This document shows positions 17,701-27,719 of a stretch of 64,000 bases of DNA, piece after piece. The DNA is taken from contig DATJLK010000067.1 of the NCBI GenBank assembly GCA_035509615.1, positions 1 to 64,000 on the forward strand. Reading direction: 5' to 3'. This DNA is from AP-15 sp035509615 (GTDB lineage: Bacteria > Pseudomonadota > Alphaproteobacteria > ATCC43930 > CGMCC-115725). Below the pieces are notes generated by a model. The model saw only the letters and a list, made by a program, of their open reading frames with translations, had not been told where the DNA came from and made no database searches. Every line of letters begins with the position of its first letter. The stretch's first letter is position 1. The position numbers and the translations under genes are program-made.

Positions 17701-17751
17701 GCCGAGCAACGCGGCAACCCGCAGCCATCGGGCGGTCACAATCATCAGCAC
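14725..17751 (-). CDS. Exported FecR-domain protein with TbpB-like C-terminal barrel
   Basis: A 1008-residue protein with an N-terminal Sec signal and no lipobox Cys, so probably not a lipoprotein. Residues about 56-155 form a FecR domain (FVDQSTLSIGPNANMVIDQF, TPAATIGIRGGTFLARV). A Pro-rich linker with repeated PPPIITPPPPV-like units covers about 337-420. The long middle part is Ser/Thr/Asn-rich and predicted beta. The C-terminus (about 925-1000) has FGTQRGTFTVSHY and GSVNGGFYGPKASETAGNY, which closely resembles the FYGPNA-E-GG motif of transferrin-binding-protein B barrels. It lies 19 nt after the TPR-barrel gene, so the two are co-transcribed. FecR here is unlikely to be the classic anti-sigma regulator, as no sigma gene adjoins. 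The cargo reading is inference. Confidence 0.75.
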   Translation of the reverse strand: MLMIVTARWLRVAALLGSLLPGSGLVSAAVRADQQVGVDSGVNPDATGVPPGALPRRLVLGQNIFFNERITTAATGQTQVLFVDQSTLSIGPNANMVIDQFVYDPNTGTGKMVASLTRGVFRFVGGKLSEKDNLVSFHTPAATIGIRGGTFLARVGENCGGAPNCNSLYVQHVYGTTFVTATNGASVTLTRPDFMTVIGRPGEAPSAPAPAAPDAAGAILAQLDGRAGSHGGAPIVPTDVMIVNSGLPSVVSANLAASIEAEERALLVQPQPRNVSALVAQTQLNNQNVQVAGAAATSVSGGTSVSFNQFLSNPTQPGTPTMRTAAAATPAPTLPVVAALTPPLARPTPPSIATNPALPTINPRLPVVTNPVPPVTHPASPIATNPVPPIIIPPPVITPPPPPIITPPPPVIVPPAINATVAGASVRNGALSAYANGKIVNGIFTGAGYNFPLTLRTSGTSPQGKVTGTTYVASDGSFFYANLTPVDRPSQREFIYGGTPVNAAFYQATSATPTYLAFNIRPDAALQSSIPFTAITSRALASAATVSPIILATPLNTTFSSGIGGTKALQASLAVVGSGPGQSSLLVVMVGNVFDASLNNTSPAQPILNGIIHGSYLANAYGQPTRIYAPYVTPADANGSSFYGAKSISGFVVSNGNCCAPGELASPAYQTNTANQAVASYQFAQPATSATRLPAGVADATQTTRQLTGYFGGIMTKEPSPGSTATPIPYALAGAATINTNATNLQVSANLAGSDPFAATSGSGIKSVNLGYGSTLTGSTNARIAFINDKLFAAMENPSNPSTVNGVTVPVNDSNTGSNIYLVTQTAAPPPTTLVASTGLCSTCRYLQWGYWGGELDTPASESNPARTDVGHINFWVAGTPATSLAEISNLRAANFTGSYSGNLIGTVVNNGAQYLASGGLQATYAFGTQRGTFTVSHYDVLPTFTATGRAPLNGSNYTFTFNQRGIAGSVNGGFYGPKASETAGNYAFTAGPKYITSGIFAAGPPSH

Positions 17752-17770
17752 CCCTTCCGAAGTCCTCTTC

Positions 17771-19198
17771 CTAAAAGCGAAGTTGCGGTCCGAGCAAGAA
17801 CGAATTACTGGTGTACGCGTAAATTGGCAGATTTGAAGACACGATATCGCGTTCCAATTGCAACACTAGCGCAAACCGCGGTGTCACCGGTATCGCCTCG
17901 GTCACGCCGTATCGCCAGCGCTGGGTCAATTGGCTGCTTGTCGAAAAGATGGCGGGATTGTTGCTCGTGTTGCAGCACGGGTCGGGCGCGGCATAGACGC
18001 TCCAGGCGCGGCCCAGAAACAGGGATGTTTCCCAAGGAAAGAGCATCGCTTTCAGCGGCAACGCATATTTGAAGTGATAGGCGCCGATCAGCGCATATGT
18101 CGAATTCGTATAATACGCCAAGTTGGTGCTCTGGTCGAGATAATCAAATTCTACATTGACCAGAGCGTTCTCGCCGACCGGTTTGTTGGCAGAGAAAGAC
18201 ACGAGCTTATCGTTTCCATTCAATCCGGTAGATAATGGACGCATGTCCGTATTGGTAAAATATTTCTGACGAAACTCGAAGACCGACTTGAGCAAAATGT
18301 CTTGCCAAACGGTCTCGTCATATTCCAAGCCGCTGCCATAAGCGGCAAAATACTGGGCCTCGCCGAGGCCGACCTCGTCACCGATGGCGTAAGGTTTGAT
18401 CGAGGCGGCAATATTGCCGAGCAACCCGCCATTGGGGAAGTTGATGCGCGGCCCGGCGGTCAGTTCAAGCAACCCGAGATCAAGGCGGCTGACGTTCGAA
18501 TTGAAGTAATGGTTGATATAGCCAACGGCGGTCACATCGATCGAATCGCGGCGCTGGTCTTCGAGATCATAGCTGTACAGCATCGACCCGCTGGCGAAGA
18601 CGCTACCCGACGGCTGCTTGACGAATTGGCTGTTGAGCAGTACCGGACCGATCGGCGACAGGATCAGCGGCGACCCGGGGGCGACATTGGCGTCGCTCTG
18701 ATATTGCCCGCCGAGAAAGACATAGCCGGAAAGGTGATTGCGCGATGTCGCCTTTTCGATCTGCGCCATGTACTCGTCAATTCTGGCGCGGACCTCGGTC
18801 GGCGGGTTGGCTGCCAGAGCGCGTCCAAAATAGTCTCGGGCGAGATCATAGGATCCCATCCGAAAATAAAGAGCCCCAAGCTCAAGATCTACCCGTGGCA
18901 GACTGGGATTGAACAACAGCATGCGGTCAAGTGCCGAGACCGCCGCCTCATAATCACCTAGGCGGGCCGAAACATCGGCGTAGGCAAAGGTGACGTCAAG
19001 ATTAGCGGGATTATGCAACATTTGTTGAAATAGCGCATCCTTTCGGGCCTCCAGGCGGGTACGCTCGTCGCCCGAGAGCGCCTGCGCCGCTGCGATTCTG
19101 ATGATGAACAGCGTGGCGAGCAACGCGAGGGCGCAGCAACGCAGGAAAAACTGCGCGTGCCTCGATCGGGTACGGTGGCGTTCTCGCGACGCGTTCAC
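17771..19198 (-). CDS. TPR-containing outer-membrane beta-barrel protein, Slam-like
   Basis: A 475-residue protein with an N-terminal signal (hydrophobic about residues 19-38), TPR-like helical repeats (about 65-145; GDYEAAVSALDRMLLFNPSL and GSYDLARDYFGRALAANPP), then about 320 residues of alternating beta-strand pattern. The last residues LLGPQLRF end in Phe, as expected for a BAM-inserted barrel. TPRs followed by a barrel is the layout of Slam/DUF560 proteins, which move surface proteins across the outer membrane. Its downstream partner has a TbpB-like C-terminal barrel, the known Slam recognition part. Alternatively it is a TPR porin of unknown role. Slam-type function is inference. Confidence 0.7.
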   Translation of the reverse strand: MNASRERHRTRSRHAQFFLRCCALALLATLFIIRIAAAQALSGDERTRLEARKDALFQQMLHNPANLDVTFAYADVSARLGDYEAAVSALDRMLLFNPSLPRVDLELGALYFRMGSYDLARDYFGRALAANPPTEVRARIDEYMAQIEKATSRNHLSGYVFLGGQYQSDANVAPGSPLILSPIGPVLLNSQFVKQPSGSVFASGSMLYSYDLEDQRRDSIDVTAVGYINHYFNSNVSRLDLGLLELTAGPRINFPNGGLLGNIAASIKPYAIGDEVGLGEAQYFAAYGSGLEYDETVWQDILLKSVFEFRQKYFTNTDMRPLSTGLNGNDKLVSFSANKPVGENALVNVEFDYLDQSTNLAYYTNSTYALIGAYHFKYALPLKAMLFPWETSLFLGRAWSVYAAPDPCCNTSNNPAIFSTSSQLTQRWRYGVTEAIPVTPRFALVLQLERDIVSSNLPIYAYTSNSFLLGPQLRF

Positions 19199-19678
19199 CC
19201 GCTCATTTCCCTCGCCATCGGGGGGTTGTCCCGATTACCTTCCCCAACCACCGCGAGTTTATGTAGCGGGTCATTCGACCGCAAGGCTTGCGGGCTTCCC
19301 GCCTGTGACGCCGAACAGTCGGGAACTCGATGATCAAATAAAATGCCGGCCAGCGGCCGCAGCGCTGGTCGACGTGGCATACCCTGCTGCGTACGAAAAG
19401 AGCATGTTGCTGTCGGGCGGCGTCGGCGACAGAATGGACGGCAGGCGAGGCGCTCGTGGAGAGCGACTGATTGTTATAGCACGGGTCGCACGTATCCGAC
19501 CGGTGTGAAGGGGGTGCGGAGGGCGGCATTTGCCGAAGAAGGAGCGGCGCTCGCCCGGGCTCGGCAACGTGATCGTACGTCATCGGGCAGTGCAAATCGC
19601 GATGCCACAACACCCAATTCACCAAATGGTCAAACTTCCTTCAAACCAAAGTCCCAATCCCGAGCCCATATGGTGGTC
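19199..19678. other. Intergenic region with no supportable gene
   Basis: The stretch between the start of the TPR-barrel gene (minus strand) and the structured element before ccmA (plus strand) must hold the promoters for both directions. Frames up to about 150 codons are open, but show no family, signal peptide or ribosome binding site. I could not pick a promoter with confidence. Confidence 0.45.
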
Positions 19679-19783
19679 GTAAGGTTCATCCTTACAGGTT
19701 TGTCCCCCAAACCTCGCACTCGGCCGACAGCGACGGCCGACGGCCAAGCGGCTCCGGATTCCCCCTCCGGAGCCGCCTTTTTG
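19679..19783 (+). ncRNA. Candidate structured RNA or attenuating leader upstream of ccmA
   Basis: Four consecutive hairpins occur on the plus strand: GTAAGG/CCTTAC (19679-19695), AGGTTTG/CAAACCT with loop TCCCC (19696-19714), CGGCCG/CGGCCG (19721-19739), and a terminator (19748-19783). Back-to-back perfect stems ending in a T-tract are typical of a small RNA or a riboswitch/attenuator leader. The C-rich loops (TCCCC, TTCCCCC) could pair with Shine-Dalgarno sequences, as in several alphaproteobacterial small RNAs. The 5' end is not known. Only 11 nt separate the terminator from the ccmA GTG. Confidence 0.55.
19748..19783 (+). terminator. Strong intrinsic terminator just before ccmA
   Basis: GCGGCTCCGGA (19748-19758) and TCCGGAGCCGC (19766-19776) form a perfect 11-bp stem with a 7-nt loop, followed by C-TTTTT-GT. 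It is oriented to stop plus-strand transcripts. No plus-strand gene precedes it, so it ends either a small RNA or a conditional leader of the ccm operon. Confidence 0.85.
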
Positions 19784-19794
19784 TCTGCCCGTCC

Positions 19795-20517
19795 GTGTCG
19801 TCAAGCGTAACCGAGCCTGGCTACGCGGCGGCGCTGTCCGAGGCGGCGGCAAAGCTGCCCGATCTAGTCGGCGAAGATCTTGCCTGCCGCCGCGGCGAGC
19901 GGATCATCTTTACCGGCGTCTCGTTTCGGCTGCCGCCCGGCGGCGCTCTGGTTCTGACCGGCGCCAACGGCAGCGGCAAGTCGAGCCTGTTGCGGCTCGT
20001 CGCCGGTCTGCTGCCCGCCGCCGCCGGGCAACTGTCATGGGGCGCCGCCGCCCGCGCCGGAGAGTTTGCCACCCATCACGCACGGCTGCACTATGTCGGC
20101 CATCAGGACGCGCTGAAGCCGGCGATGACGCCGCGCGAAATGCTTGCCTTTTGGGCAGCGCTGCGCGGCTGCCCTCTGCCGCCGGCAGCACCGGCGCTCG
20201 CCGAGGCGCTCGCCACCTTCGCCCTTGATGTGGTCGCCGATTGGCCCTGCCGCTGGCTTTCCGCGGGGCAGCGGCGGCGGGTCGCACTCGCCCGCCTGCT
20301 GGCGGCACCGGCGGCCTTGTGGCTCCTCGACGAACCCACGACCGCGCTCGACGAAGCGAGCCAGGCCCGGCTCGAAGCGGCGGTTGCCAGACACCGCGCC
20401 GCCGGCGGAATGGTCATGGTCGCGACCCACACGCCGATCGCGCTCGAGGGCGCCATGACCCTCGAGCTCGACGGGTTTGCCCCGCGCTTCAACCTCGATC
20501 CGCTTTTCGCGGGGTGA
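19795..20517 (+). CDS. ccmA: Haem exporter ATP-binding subunit CcmA
   Basis: CcmA is the ATPase of the CcmABCD complex, which releases holo-CcmE during System I cytochrome c maturation. The 240-residue protein has Walker A GANGSGKSS, signature LSAGQRRRVALARL, and Walker B LWLLDEPTTALD. It starts at GTG (19795), giving about 25 residues more than E. coli CcmA before GEDLACRRGERI; no ATG is available nearby. It begins 11 nt after a strong terminator and is followed by ccmB after 2 nt. No clear Shine-Dalgarno is seen, so start and regulation deserve care. Confidence 0.93.
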   Translation: MSSSVTEPGYAAALSEAAAKLPDLVGEDLACRRGERIIFTGVSFRLPPGGALVLTGANGSGKSSLLRLVAGLLPAAAGQLSWGAAARAGEFATHHARLHYVGHQDALKPAMTPREMLAFWAALRGCPLPPAAPALAEALATFALDVVADWPCRWLSAGQRRRVALARLLAAPAALWLLDEPTTALDEASQARLEAAVARHRAAGGMVMVATHTPIALEGAMTLELDGFAPRFNLDPLFAG

Positions 20518-20519
20518 CG

Positions 20520-21185
20520 ATGGCCGCGTTTTTTGGCCTGTTCCGCCGCGACCTGCGGCTGGCGCTGCGTCAGGGGGGCGACACCGGTCTGGTGCTTGCG
20601 TTTTTTGTGCTGACCGTCGTGCTGTTTCCGTTCGGGGTCGGTCCCGAACCCGAAGTCTTGGCGCGAGTGGCGCCCGGGATTTTGTGGGTTGCGGCGTTGT
20701 TGGCGGCGTTGCTGTCGCTCGACCGGCTGTTTCTGCCGGATTATGAGGATGGCGGGCTCGATCTTGTGGCCCTGTCGCCGCTGCCGCTCGAACTTGCCGC
20801 ACTCGCCAAATGCGCCGCCCATTGGGTGGCGACCGGGTTGCCTCTGGCGCTGATCAGCCCGGCGCTGGCGCTGGTTGTCGATCTTGAGCCGCGAGCGATT
20901 GCGACCCTGGTGGCGAGCCTGTTGATCGGCACCCCCGCGCTCAGTCTGATCGGCGGGGTTGCCGCCGCTTTGACCCTCGGCGCCCGGCGTCAGGGCGTGT
21001 TGCTGTCGCTGCTGGTCTTGCCGCTCTACGTGCCGCCGCTGGTGTTTGGGGCGAGCGCCGTCGAAGCCGGTGCGCTGGGGATGGAACCCCGCGTCGACTT
21101 GCTGCTGCTCAGCGCGTTGACCCTGGCGGCCTTGCCGCTGTGCCCGTGGGCGACGGCGGCGGCATTGCGGCAGGCGCTCGAATGA
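20520..21185 (+). CDS. ccmB: Haem exporter membrane subunit CcmB
   Basis: CcmB is the integral-membrane partner of CcmA. The 221-residue protein is highly hydrophobic with about six membrane helices and carries the family stretches FFGLFRRDLRLALRQGGD, GILWVAALLAALLSLDRLF and LPLYVPPLVFGA. The ATG lies 2 nt after the ccmA stop, inside the same transcript. The protein is encoded in a longer open frame that overlaps ccmA; the family N-terminus MAAFFGLFRRD fixes the start. Confidence 0.95.
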   Translation: MAAFFGLFRRDLRLALRQGGDTGLVLAFFVLTVVLFPFGVGPEPEVLARVAPGILWVAALLAALLSLDRLFLPDYEDGGLDLVALSPLPLELAALAKCAAHWVATGLPLALISPALALVVDLEPRAIATLVASLLIGTPALSLIGGVAAALTLGARRQGVLLSLLVLPLYVPPLVFGASAVEAGALGMEPRVDLLLLSALTLAALPLCPWATAAALRQALE

Positions 21186-21266
21186 ACAAAAGCCTGCGGC
21201 ACGGTCGCCGCTGGCGAAGGGTTGCCGGTGCGCTAATATGATTGTGGTAACCAGATATCGGGCCCG

Positions 21267-22049
21267 ATGTTAAGCCGCTTTGCCAACCCGGCCCGCTTCA
21301 TGCGGATCAGCGCCACCGCCCTGCCTTGGTGTGCCGGGGCCAGTGCTGCGATCATCGCCGTCGGGCTTTACCTCGGCTTGATCGTCGCGCCGCCGGATTA
21401 TCAGCAGGGCGAGGCGGTGCGCATCATGTACATCCACGTCCCGGCGGCATGGATGGCGCTCAATGCCTATCTGTTTGTTGCCGTCGCCAGCGGCGTCGCC
21501 CTGGTCTGGCGGCATCCCCTGGCCGAGATCGCGGCGCGTTCGGCGGCACCGATCGGCGCCGCCTTCACCTTTGTCTGCCTCGCCACCGGCTCCTTGTGGG
21601 GGCGGCCGATGTGGGGCACCTGGTGGGTGTGGGACGCGCGGCTGACATCGGTCCTGGTGCTGTTCTTTCTGTACCTCGGCTATATCGCGCTGGTGAACGG
21701 GTTCGACGATCCGGCGCGCGGCGGCCGGGCCGGGTCGATCCTGGCCCTGGTCGGCGTCGTCAACCTGCCGATCATCAAATTCTCGGTCGATTGGTGGAAT
21801 ACGCTGCATCAGCCGGCCAGCGTGCTGCGGTTCGGCAAACCGACGATCGCATTGTCGATGCTGATGCCGCTGCTGGTCATGGCGCTGGGCTTTACGCTGC
21901 TGTTTGTCACGCTGCTGCTGGTGCGCATGCGCACCGAACTCAACGAGCGTAAAATCCGGGCGTTGCGCCTCAATGCGATGGCGGCGCCCATGCCCACCCG
22001 CCGCCGCCCGGAGAGTGCCGAATTGGCGCCGCCGGCAGCGCTGCCTTAA
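21267..22049 (+). CDS. ccmC: Haem-handling protein CcmC
   Basis: CcmC holds haem and passes it to the His of CcmE in the periplasm. The 260-residue protein has six predicted membrane helices and the tryptophan-rich WWD motif WGTWWVWDARLTS, with the flanking His ligands in YIHVPAAWM and WWNTLHQPAS. It follows ccmB after an 80-bp gap without a gene, and ccmD follows 6 nt later. The polar C-terminal tail of about 30 residues (PTRRRPESAELAPPAALP) is variable in the family. Confidence 0.96.
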   Translation: MLSRFANPARFMRISATALPWCAGASAAIIAVGLYLGLIVAPPDYQQGEAVRIMYIHVPAAWMALNAYLFVAVASGVALVWRHPLAEIAARSAAPIGAAFTFVCLATGSLWGRPMWGTWWVWDARLTSVLVLFFLYLGYIALVNGFDDPARGGRAGSILALVGVVNLPIIKFSVDWWNTLHQPASVLRFGKPTIALSMLMPLLVMALGFTLLFVTLLLVRMRTELNERKIRALRLNAMAAPMPTRRRPESAELAPPAALP

Positions 22050-22055
22050 AGGCCG

Positions 22056-22232
22056 ATGGTGAATTCCATTGGCGCCTATTTTGCGATGGGAGGCTACGCG
22101 GTCTATGTGTGGCCGGCCTATGGTATCGCCACCGCGGTGCTCGGCGGTCTCGCCCTATACGCCTGGCAGCGTTACCGCGACAGCGTGCGCAGCCTCGAAC
22201 GACTGCAGCGCCAACTTGGGCCGCGGCGATGA
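22056..22232 (+). CDS. ccmD: Haem exporter protein CcmD
   Basis: A 58-residue protein with one membrane helix (about residues 16-37) and a basic tail. The pattern FAMGGYAVYVWPAYGIA before the helix and WQRYRDSVRSLERL after it is typical of CcmD, which stabilises CcmE binding to CcmABC. The ATG lies 6 nt after ccmC, and the TGA overlaps the ccmE ATG (ATGA). Confidence 0.93.
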   Translation: MVNSIGAYFAMGGYAVYVWPAYGIATAVLGGLALYAWQRYRDSVRSLERLQRQLGPRR

Positions 22233-22720
22233 CCCGCAAGCAGCAGCGGCTTGGCCTGTTGGCGCTCGGCATGGCCGCACTCGGCGGCGCCACCGCCCTG
22301 GTGCTCAGCGCGTTCAGCAGCAACCTCGTTTTCTTCTACAGCCCGAGCGATCTGCGAACCCGGGCGATTGCCGTCGACCAGCGAGTGCGGATCGGCGGGC
22401 TGGTCGAGGATGGCAGCGTCAAGCGCGGTGCCGACAGCCGGGTCGCTTTCCGCATCACCGACGGCAAGACGGATATCGCGGTGGTCTATCACGGCATCCT
22501 TCCGGATTTGTTCCGCGAGGGTCAAGGGGTCGTGGCCGAGGGCAAGCTGGAACCAAACGGTCTCTTTGACGCCTCGACCATCCTCGCCAAGCACGACGAA
22601 CGCTATATGCCACGCGAAGTGGTGGACGCGCTGAAAAAGACCGGTCATTGGCAGGAAGGGGCGGCGAGCGAGGCCGCCGCCGCGCCGTTGCATGCCGCTG
22701 CCCCGCTGCCAATACACTAG
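22229..22720 (+). CDS. ccmE: Cytochrome c-type biogenesis haem chaperone CcmE
   Basis: CcmE is a periplasmic, membrane-anchored haem chaperone that binds haem covalently through a conserved His. The 163-residue protein has an N-terminal anchor (RLGLLALGMAALGGATALVL), an OB-fold domain, and the haem-binding motif LAKHDERYMP, with the His at about 130. It overlaps ccmD. CcmF, which normally takes haem from CcmE and would come next, is not found; a palindromic repeat and ccmG follow instead. Confidence 0.96.
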   Translation: MTRKQQRLGLLALGMAALGGATALVLSAFSSNLVFFYSPSDLRTRAIAVDQRVRIGGLVEDGSVKRGADSRVAFRITDGKTDIAVVYHGILPDLFREGQGVVAEGKLEPNGLFDASTILAKHDERYMPREVVDALKKTGHWQEGAASEAAAAPLHAAAPLPIH

Positions 22721-22730
22721 ACAGGACGGT

Positions 22731-22816
22731 ATGAAATGGAAACCGAGCTTCCATTTCATGCGTCAATCCTGCTCTCGCTTCCAGGGGCGAGACCACGATT
22801 CACCGATCGGATCATG
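22731..22816. repeat. Dispersed palindromic repeat, copy C (rearranged)
   Basis: This copy joins the GAAATGGAAACC..GCTTCCATTTCA hairpin module, in the orientation of copy B, to a shortened first module in the orientation of copy D (CCAGGGGCGAGACCACGATTC, then CGATCGGATCATGG). It lies between ccmE and ccmG, 10 nt after the ccmE stop, in the place where ccmF is usually found. Confidence 0.65.
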
Positions 22817-22827
22817 GGCCAGGCACG

Positions 22828-23436
22828 ATGGCATCGGCCAAAGAATTTTCGACGACGGGGCGGCGTGGTGTGACGCGCAAACTTCTGTTCCTGCTGCCGG
22901 TCGCGGTTTTTGCGGTGCTGATCGTCGCATTTGCGATGGGGCTCAACCACGACCCGAGCTTGTTGCCGTCGGCGCTGATTAACCGGCCGGCCCCGAATTT
23001 CGATCTGCCAGGTCTTTACGATCCTGGCAAGGGGCTGGCGCGCAGCGACATCGGCCATGGCGTGACCCTGGTCAATTTCTTTGCGTCGTGGTGCGCGCCC
23101 TGTCGCGAGGAACAGCCGGGGTTGATCGCGCTCGCCCATCTGCCGGGCGTCACCCTCGACGGCATCGCCTACAAGGACAAACCCGCCGACGCACGCCGGT
23201 TTCTCGCCGATCTGGGCGACCCCTACCGACGGATCGGGGTCGATCAGGATGGTACCACCGCGATCAATTTCGGGGTCTATGGCGTACCGGAGACGTATGT
23301 CGTCGACCGCACCGGGCATATCCGCTACCGCCAGGTCGGACCGCTCAGTGAAGCCGATATCGACCGCAAGATTCTGCCGCTGATCGCGCGCATCAACGCC
23401 GGCGATCGGGATCGGCCGCCGGCCGGCGCCAAATAG
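22828..23436 (+). CDS. ccmG: Thiol:disulfide interchange protein CcmG/DsbE
   Basis: CcmG is a membrane-anchored periplasmic thioredoxin that keeps the apocytochrome c CXXCH cysteines reduced. The 202-residue protein has one N-terminal anchor (about residues 18-38), then NRPAPNFDLPGL, the active site FFASWCAPCREEQP, and YGVPETYVVDRTGHI with the cis-Pro. It is separated from ccmE by a repeat copy. CcmH/CycH do not follow; the gene ends against convergent sucB with only 17 nt between stops. Confidence 0.94.
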   Translation: MASAKEFSTTGRRGVTRKLLFLLPVAVFAVLIVAFAMGLNHDPSLLPSALINRPAPNFDLPGLYDPGKGLARSDIGHGVTLVNFFASWCAPCREEQPGLIALAHLPGVTLDGIAYKDKPADARRFLADLGDPYRRIGVDQDGTTAINFGVYGVPETYVVDRTGHIRYRQVGPLSEADIDRKILPLIARINAGDRDRPPAGAK

Positions 23437-23453
23437 TCCAGAGTGGCGGCTGG

Positions 23454-24878
23454 TCAGACGTCGAACAGCAGGCGCGCGGGATCTTCGACCAATTCCTTGA
23501 TGCGGACCAGAAAGCCGACAGCCTCGCGCCCGTCGACGATGCGGTGATCGTAGGACAGCGCCACATACATCATCGGCCGGATCTCGATGGTCTCGGCCTC
23601 TGCGCCCGATCCCTTCACCGCGATCGGGCGGCGCTCGATCTTGTGCATCCCGAGAATGCCGGATTGCGGCGGATTGAGGATCGGGGTCGACAGCAGCGAG
23701 CCATAGATACCGCCATTCGATATTGTAAAGGTGCCGCCGGACAATTCGTTGACCGACAATCGGCCGTCGCGCGCCTTGCGGCCAAACTCCCCGATCTCTT
23801 TTTCGATTTCGGCAAAGCTCTTGGCGTCGGCATCGCGCACGACCGGCACGACGAGCCCATGCTCGGTGCCGACCGCAACCCCGATGTCGTAATGGTTTTT
23901 ATAAACGATCTCGTCGCCATCGATCTCGGCGTTGACGCCCGGGGTTTCCTTTAGCGCCGCTATTGCCGCCTTGACGAAAATCGACATAAAGCCCAGCCGA
24001 ACCCCATGCTTTTTCTCGAAGGGGTCACGCCATTGCTGGCGCAGCGCGATCGTCCGGCTCATGTCGATTTCGTTGAACGTGGTCAGCATCGCGGCGGTGT
24101 TCTGCGCCGCCTTCAGCCGCTCGGCGATGCGCCGTCGCAGCCGCGTCATCCGCACCCGCACCTCGCCTCTGGCCGGGGTCGCCGCCGGCTCCGGGACCGG
24201 CCGGGGTGCGCTCGGTTGAAATACGGCCGGCGGAGGCGCGGCCGGTGCCGGCATCGGACGCGCTGGCCGCGGCCGCGCCAGTGCCGCCTCGACATCGGCC
24301 TTGGTGATGCGCTCGCCGGGTCCGGTCGGCACGATCGCGGCAGCGTCAAGCTCGCCTTCCGCGACCAGCTTGCGAACCGCGGGTCCGGCGCGCTCAAGCA
24401 CCGAGGCGGCTTCGTCCGCGCCCGCCTCCCCCGGCTTTCGCCCGGGTCGGGCCCCCTCCCCGGCAATGCTGGCGAGGGGGGAGCCGATCTGCGAGCCTGA
24501 GTGGGCGAGGGTGGCGGGGGAGATCGGCGAGGTCGCGACGGCACTTCTGCCGGCGTTCGCCGCCTCCCGTTCGCTGTCGCGCTCGCGCGGCAGAGGCAGG
24601 GTGGCCTCAAGCGGGGTCGGGTGCGGAGCCGCAACCGCGGTGGTCTCGCCGATAACGCCGAGCACCGCACCGACCGGCAGGCTGGTCCCTTCCTCGGCGA
24701 CGATCTCGGCGAGCGTCCCTGTCGCCGGCGCCGGTACTTCGACATTCACCTTGTCGGTTTCGAGTTCGACGACCGGCTCGTCGATTGCAACCGCCTCACC
24801 AGGATGCTTCAACCATTTCGCAACCGTCGCGTCGGTGATCGACTCGCCGAGATTCGGCACCTTGATTTCGATCGTCAT
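23454..24878 (-). CDS. sucB: 2-oxoglutarate dehydrogenase E2 (dihydrolipoyl succinyltransferase)
   Basis: SucB forms the core of the 2-oxoglutarate dehydrogenase complex and transfers succinyl groups to CoA. The 474-residue protein has a lipoyl domain (about 1-77; lipoyl-Lys in ELETDKVNVEV), a long linker, a peripheral-subunit-binding domain (about 165-200; ERAGPAVRKLVAEGELDAA), and a catalytic domain with SYDHRIVDGREAV. It is 50-70 residues longer than usual. The extra length is in the first linker, which is encoded by palindromic DNA and may be an inserted repeat. It lies 18 nt after sucA. No lpd follows. Confidence 0.97.
   Translation of the reverse strand: MTIEIKVPNLGESITDATVAKWLKHPGEAVAIDEPVVELETDKVNVEVPAPATGTLAEIVAEEGTSLPVGAVLGVIGETTAVAAPHPTPLEATLPLPRERDSEREAANAGRSAVATSPISPATLAHSGSQIGSPLASIAGEGARPGRKPGEAGADEAASVLERAGPAVRKLVAEGELDAAAIVPTGPGERITKADVEAALARPRPARPMPAPAAPPPAVFQPSAPRPVPEPAATPARGEVRVRMTRLRRRIAERLKAAQNTAAMLTTFNEIDMSRTIALRQQWRDPFEKKHGVRLGFMSIFVKAAIAALKETPGVNAEIDGDEIVYKNHYDIGVAVGTEHGLVVPVVRDADAKSFAEIEKEIGEFGRKARDGRLSVNELSGGTFTISNGGIYGSLLSTPILNPPQSGILGMHKIERRPIAVKGSGAEAETIEIRPMMYVALSYDHRIVDGREAVGFLVRIKELVEDPARLLFDV
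24452..24480. repeat. Palindromic element carried in frame in the sucB linker
   Basis: CCCCCTC (24452-24458) and GAGGGGG (24474-24480) pair around a 15-nt loop, and a smaller GCCCG-ACC-CGGGC hairpin adjoins at about 24440-24452. The coding strand yields a Ser/Pro/Gly-rich stretch (SPLASIAGEGARPG) unlike normal lipoyl-domain linkers. The region about 24410-24600 looks like an intergenic-type repeat read through in frame. Confidence 0.45.
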
Positions 24879-24896
24879 GACCGCCGACCCAGATAA

Positions 24897-27719
<2,823 letters not shown>

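Noticed and set aside
14725..17751. FecR protein as a classic iron-signalling anti-sigma regulator
   Set aside because: It has a Sec signal rather than a cytosolic anti-sigma domain, is about three times too long, and no sigma gene or TonB receptor adjoins it.
23437..23453. lpd (E3) expected after sucB
   Set aside because: Only 17 bp separate the sucB and ccmG stops, so lpd is not here and must be elsewhere.
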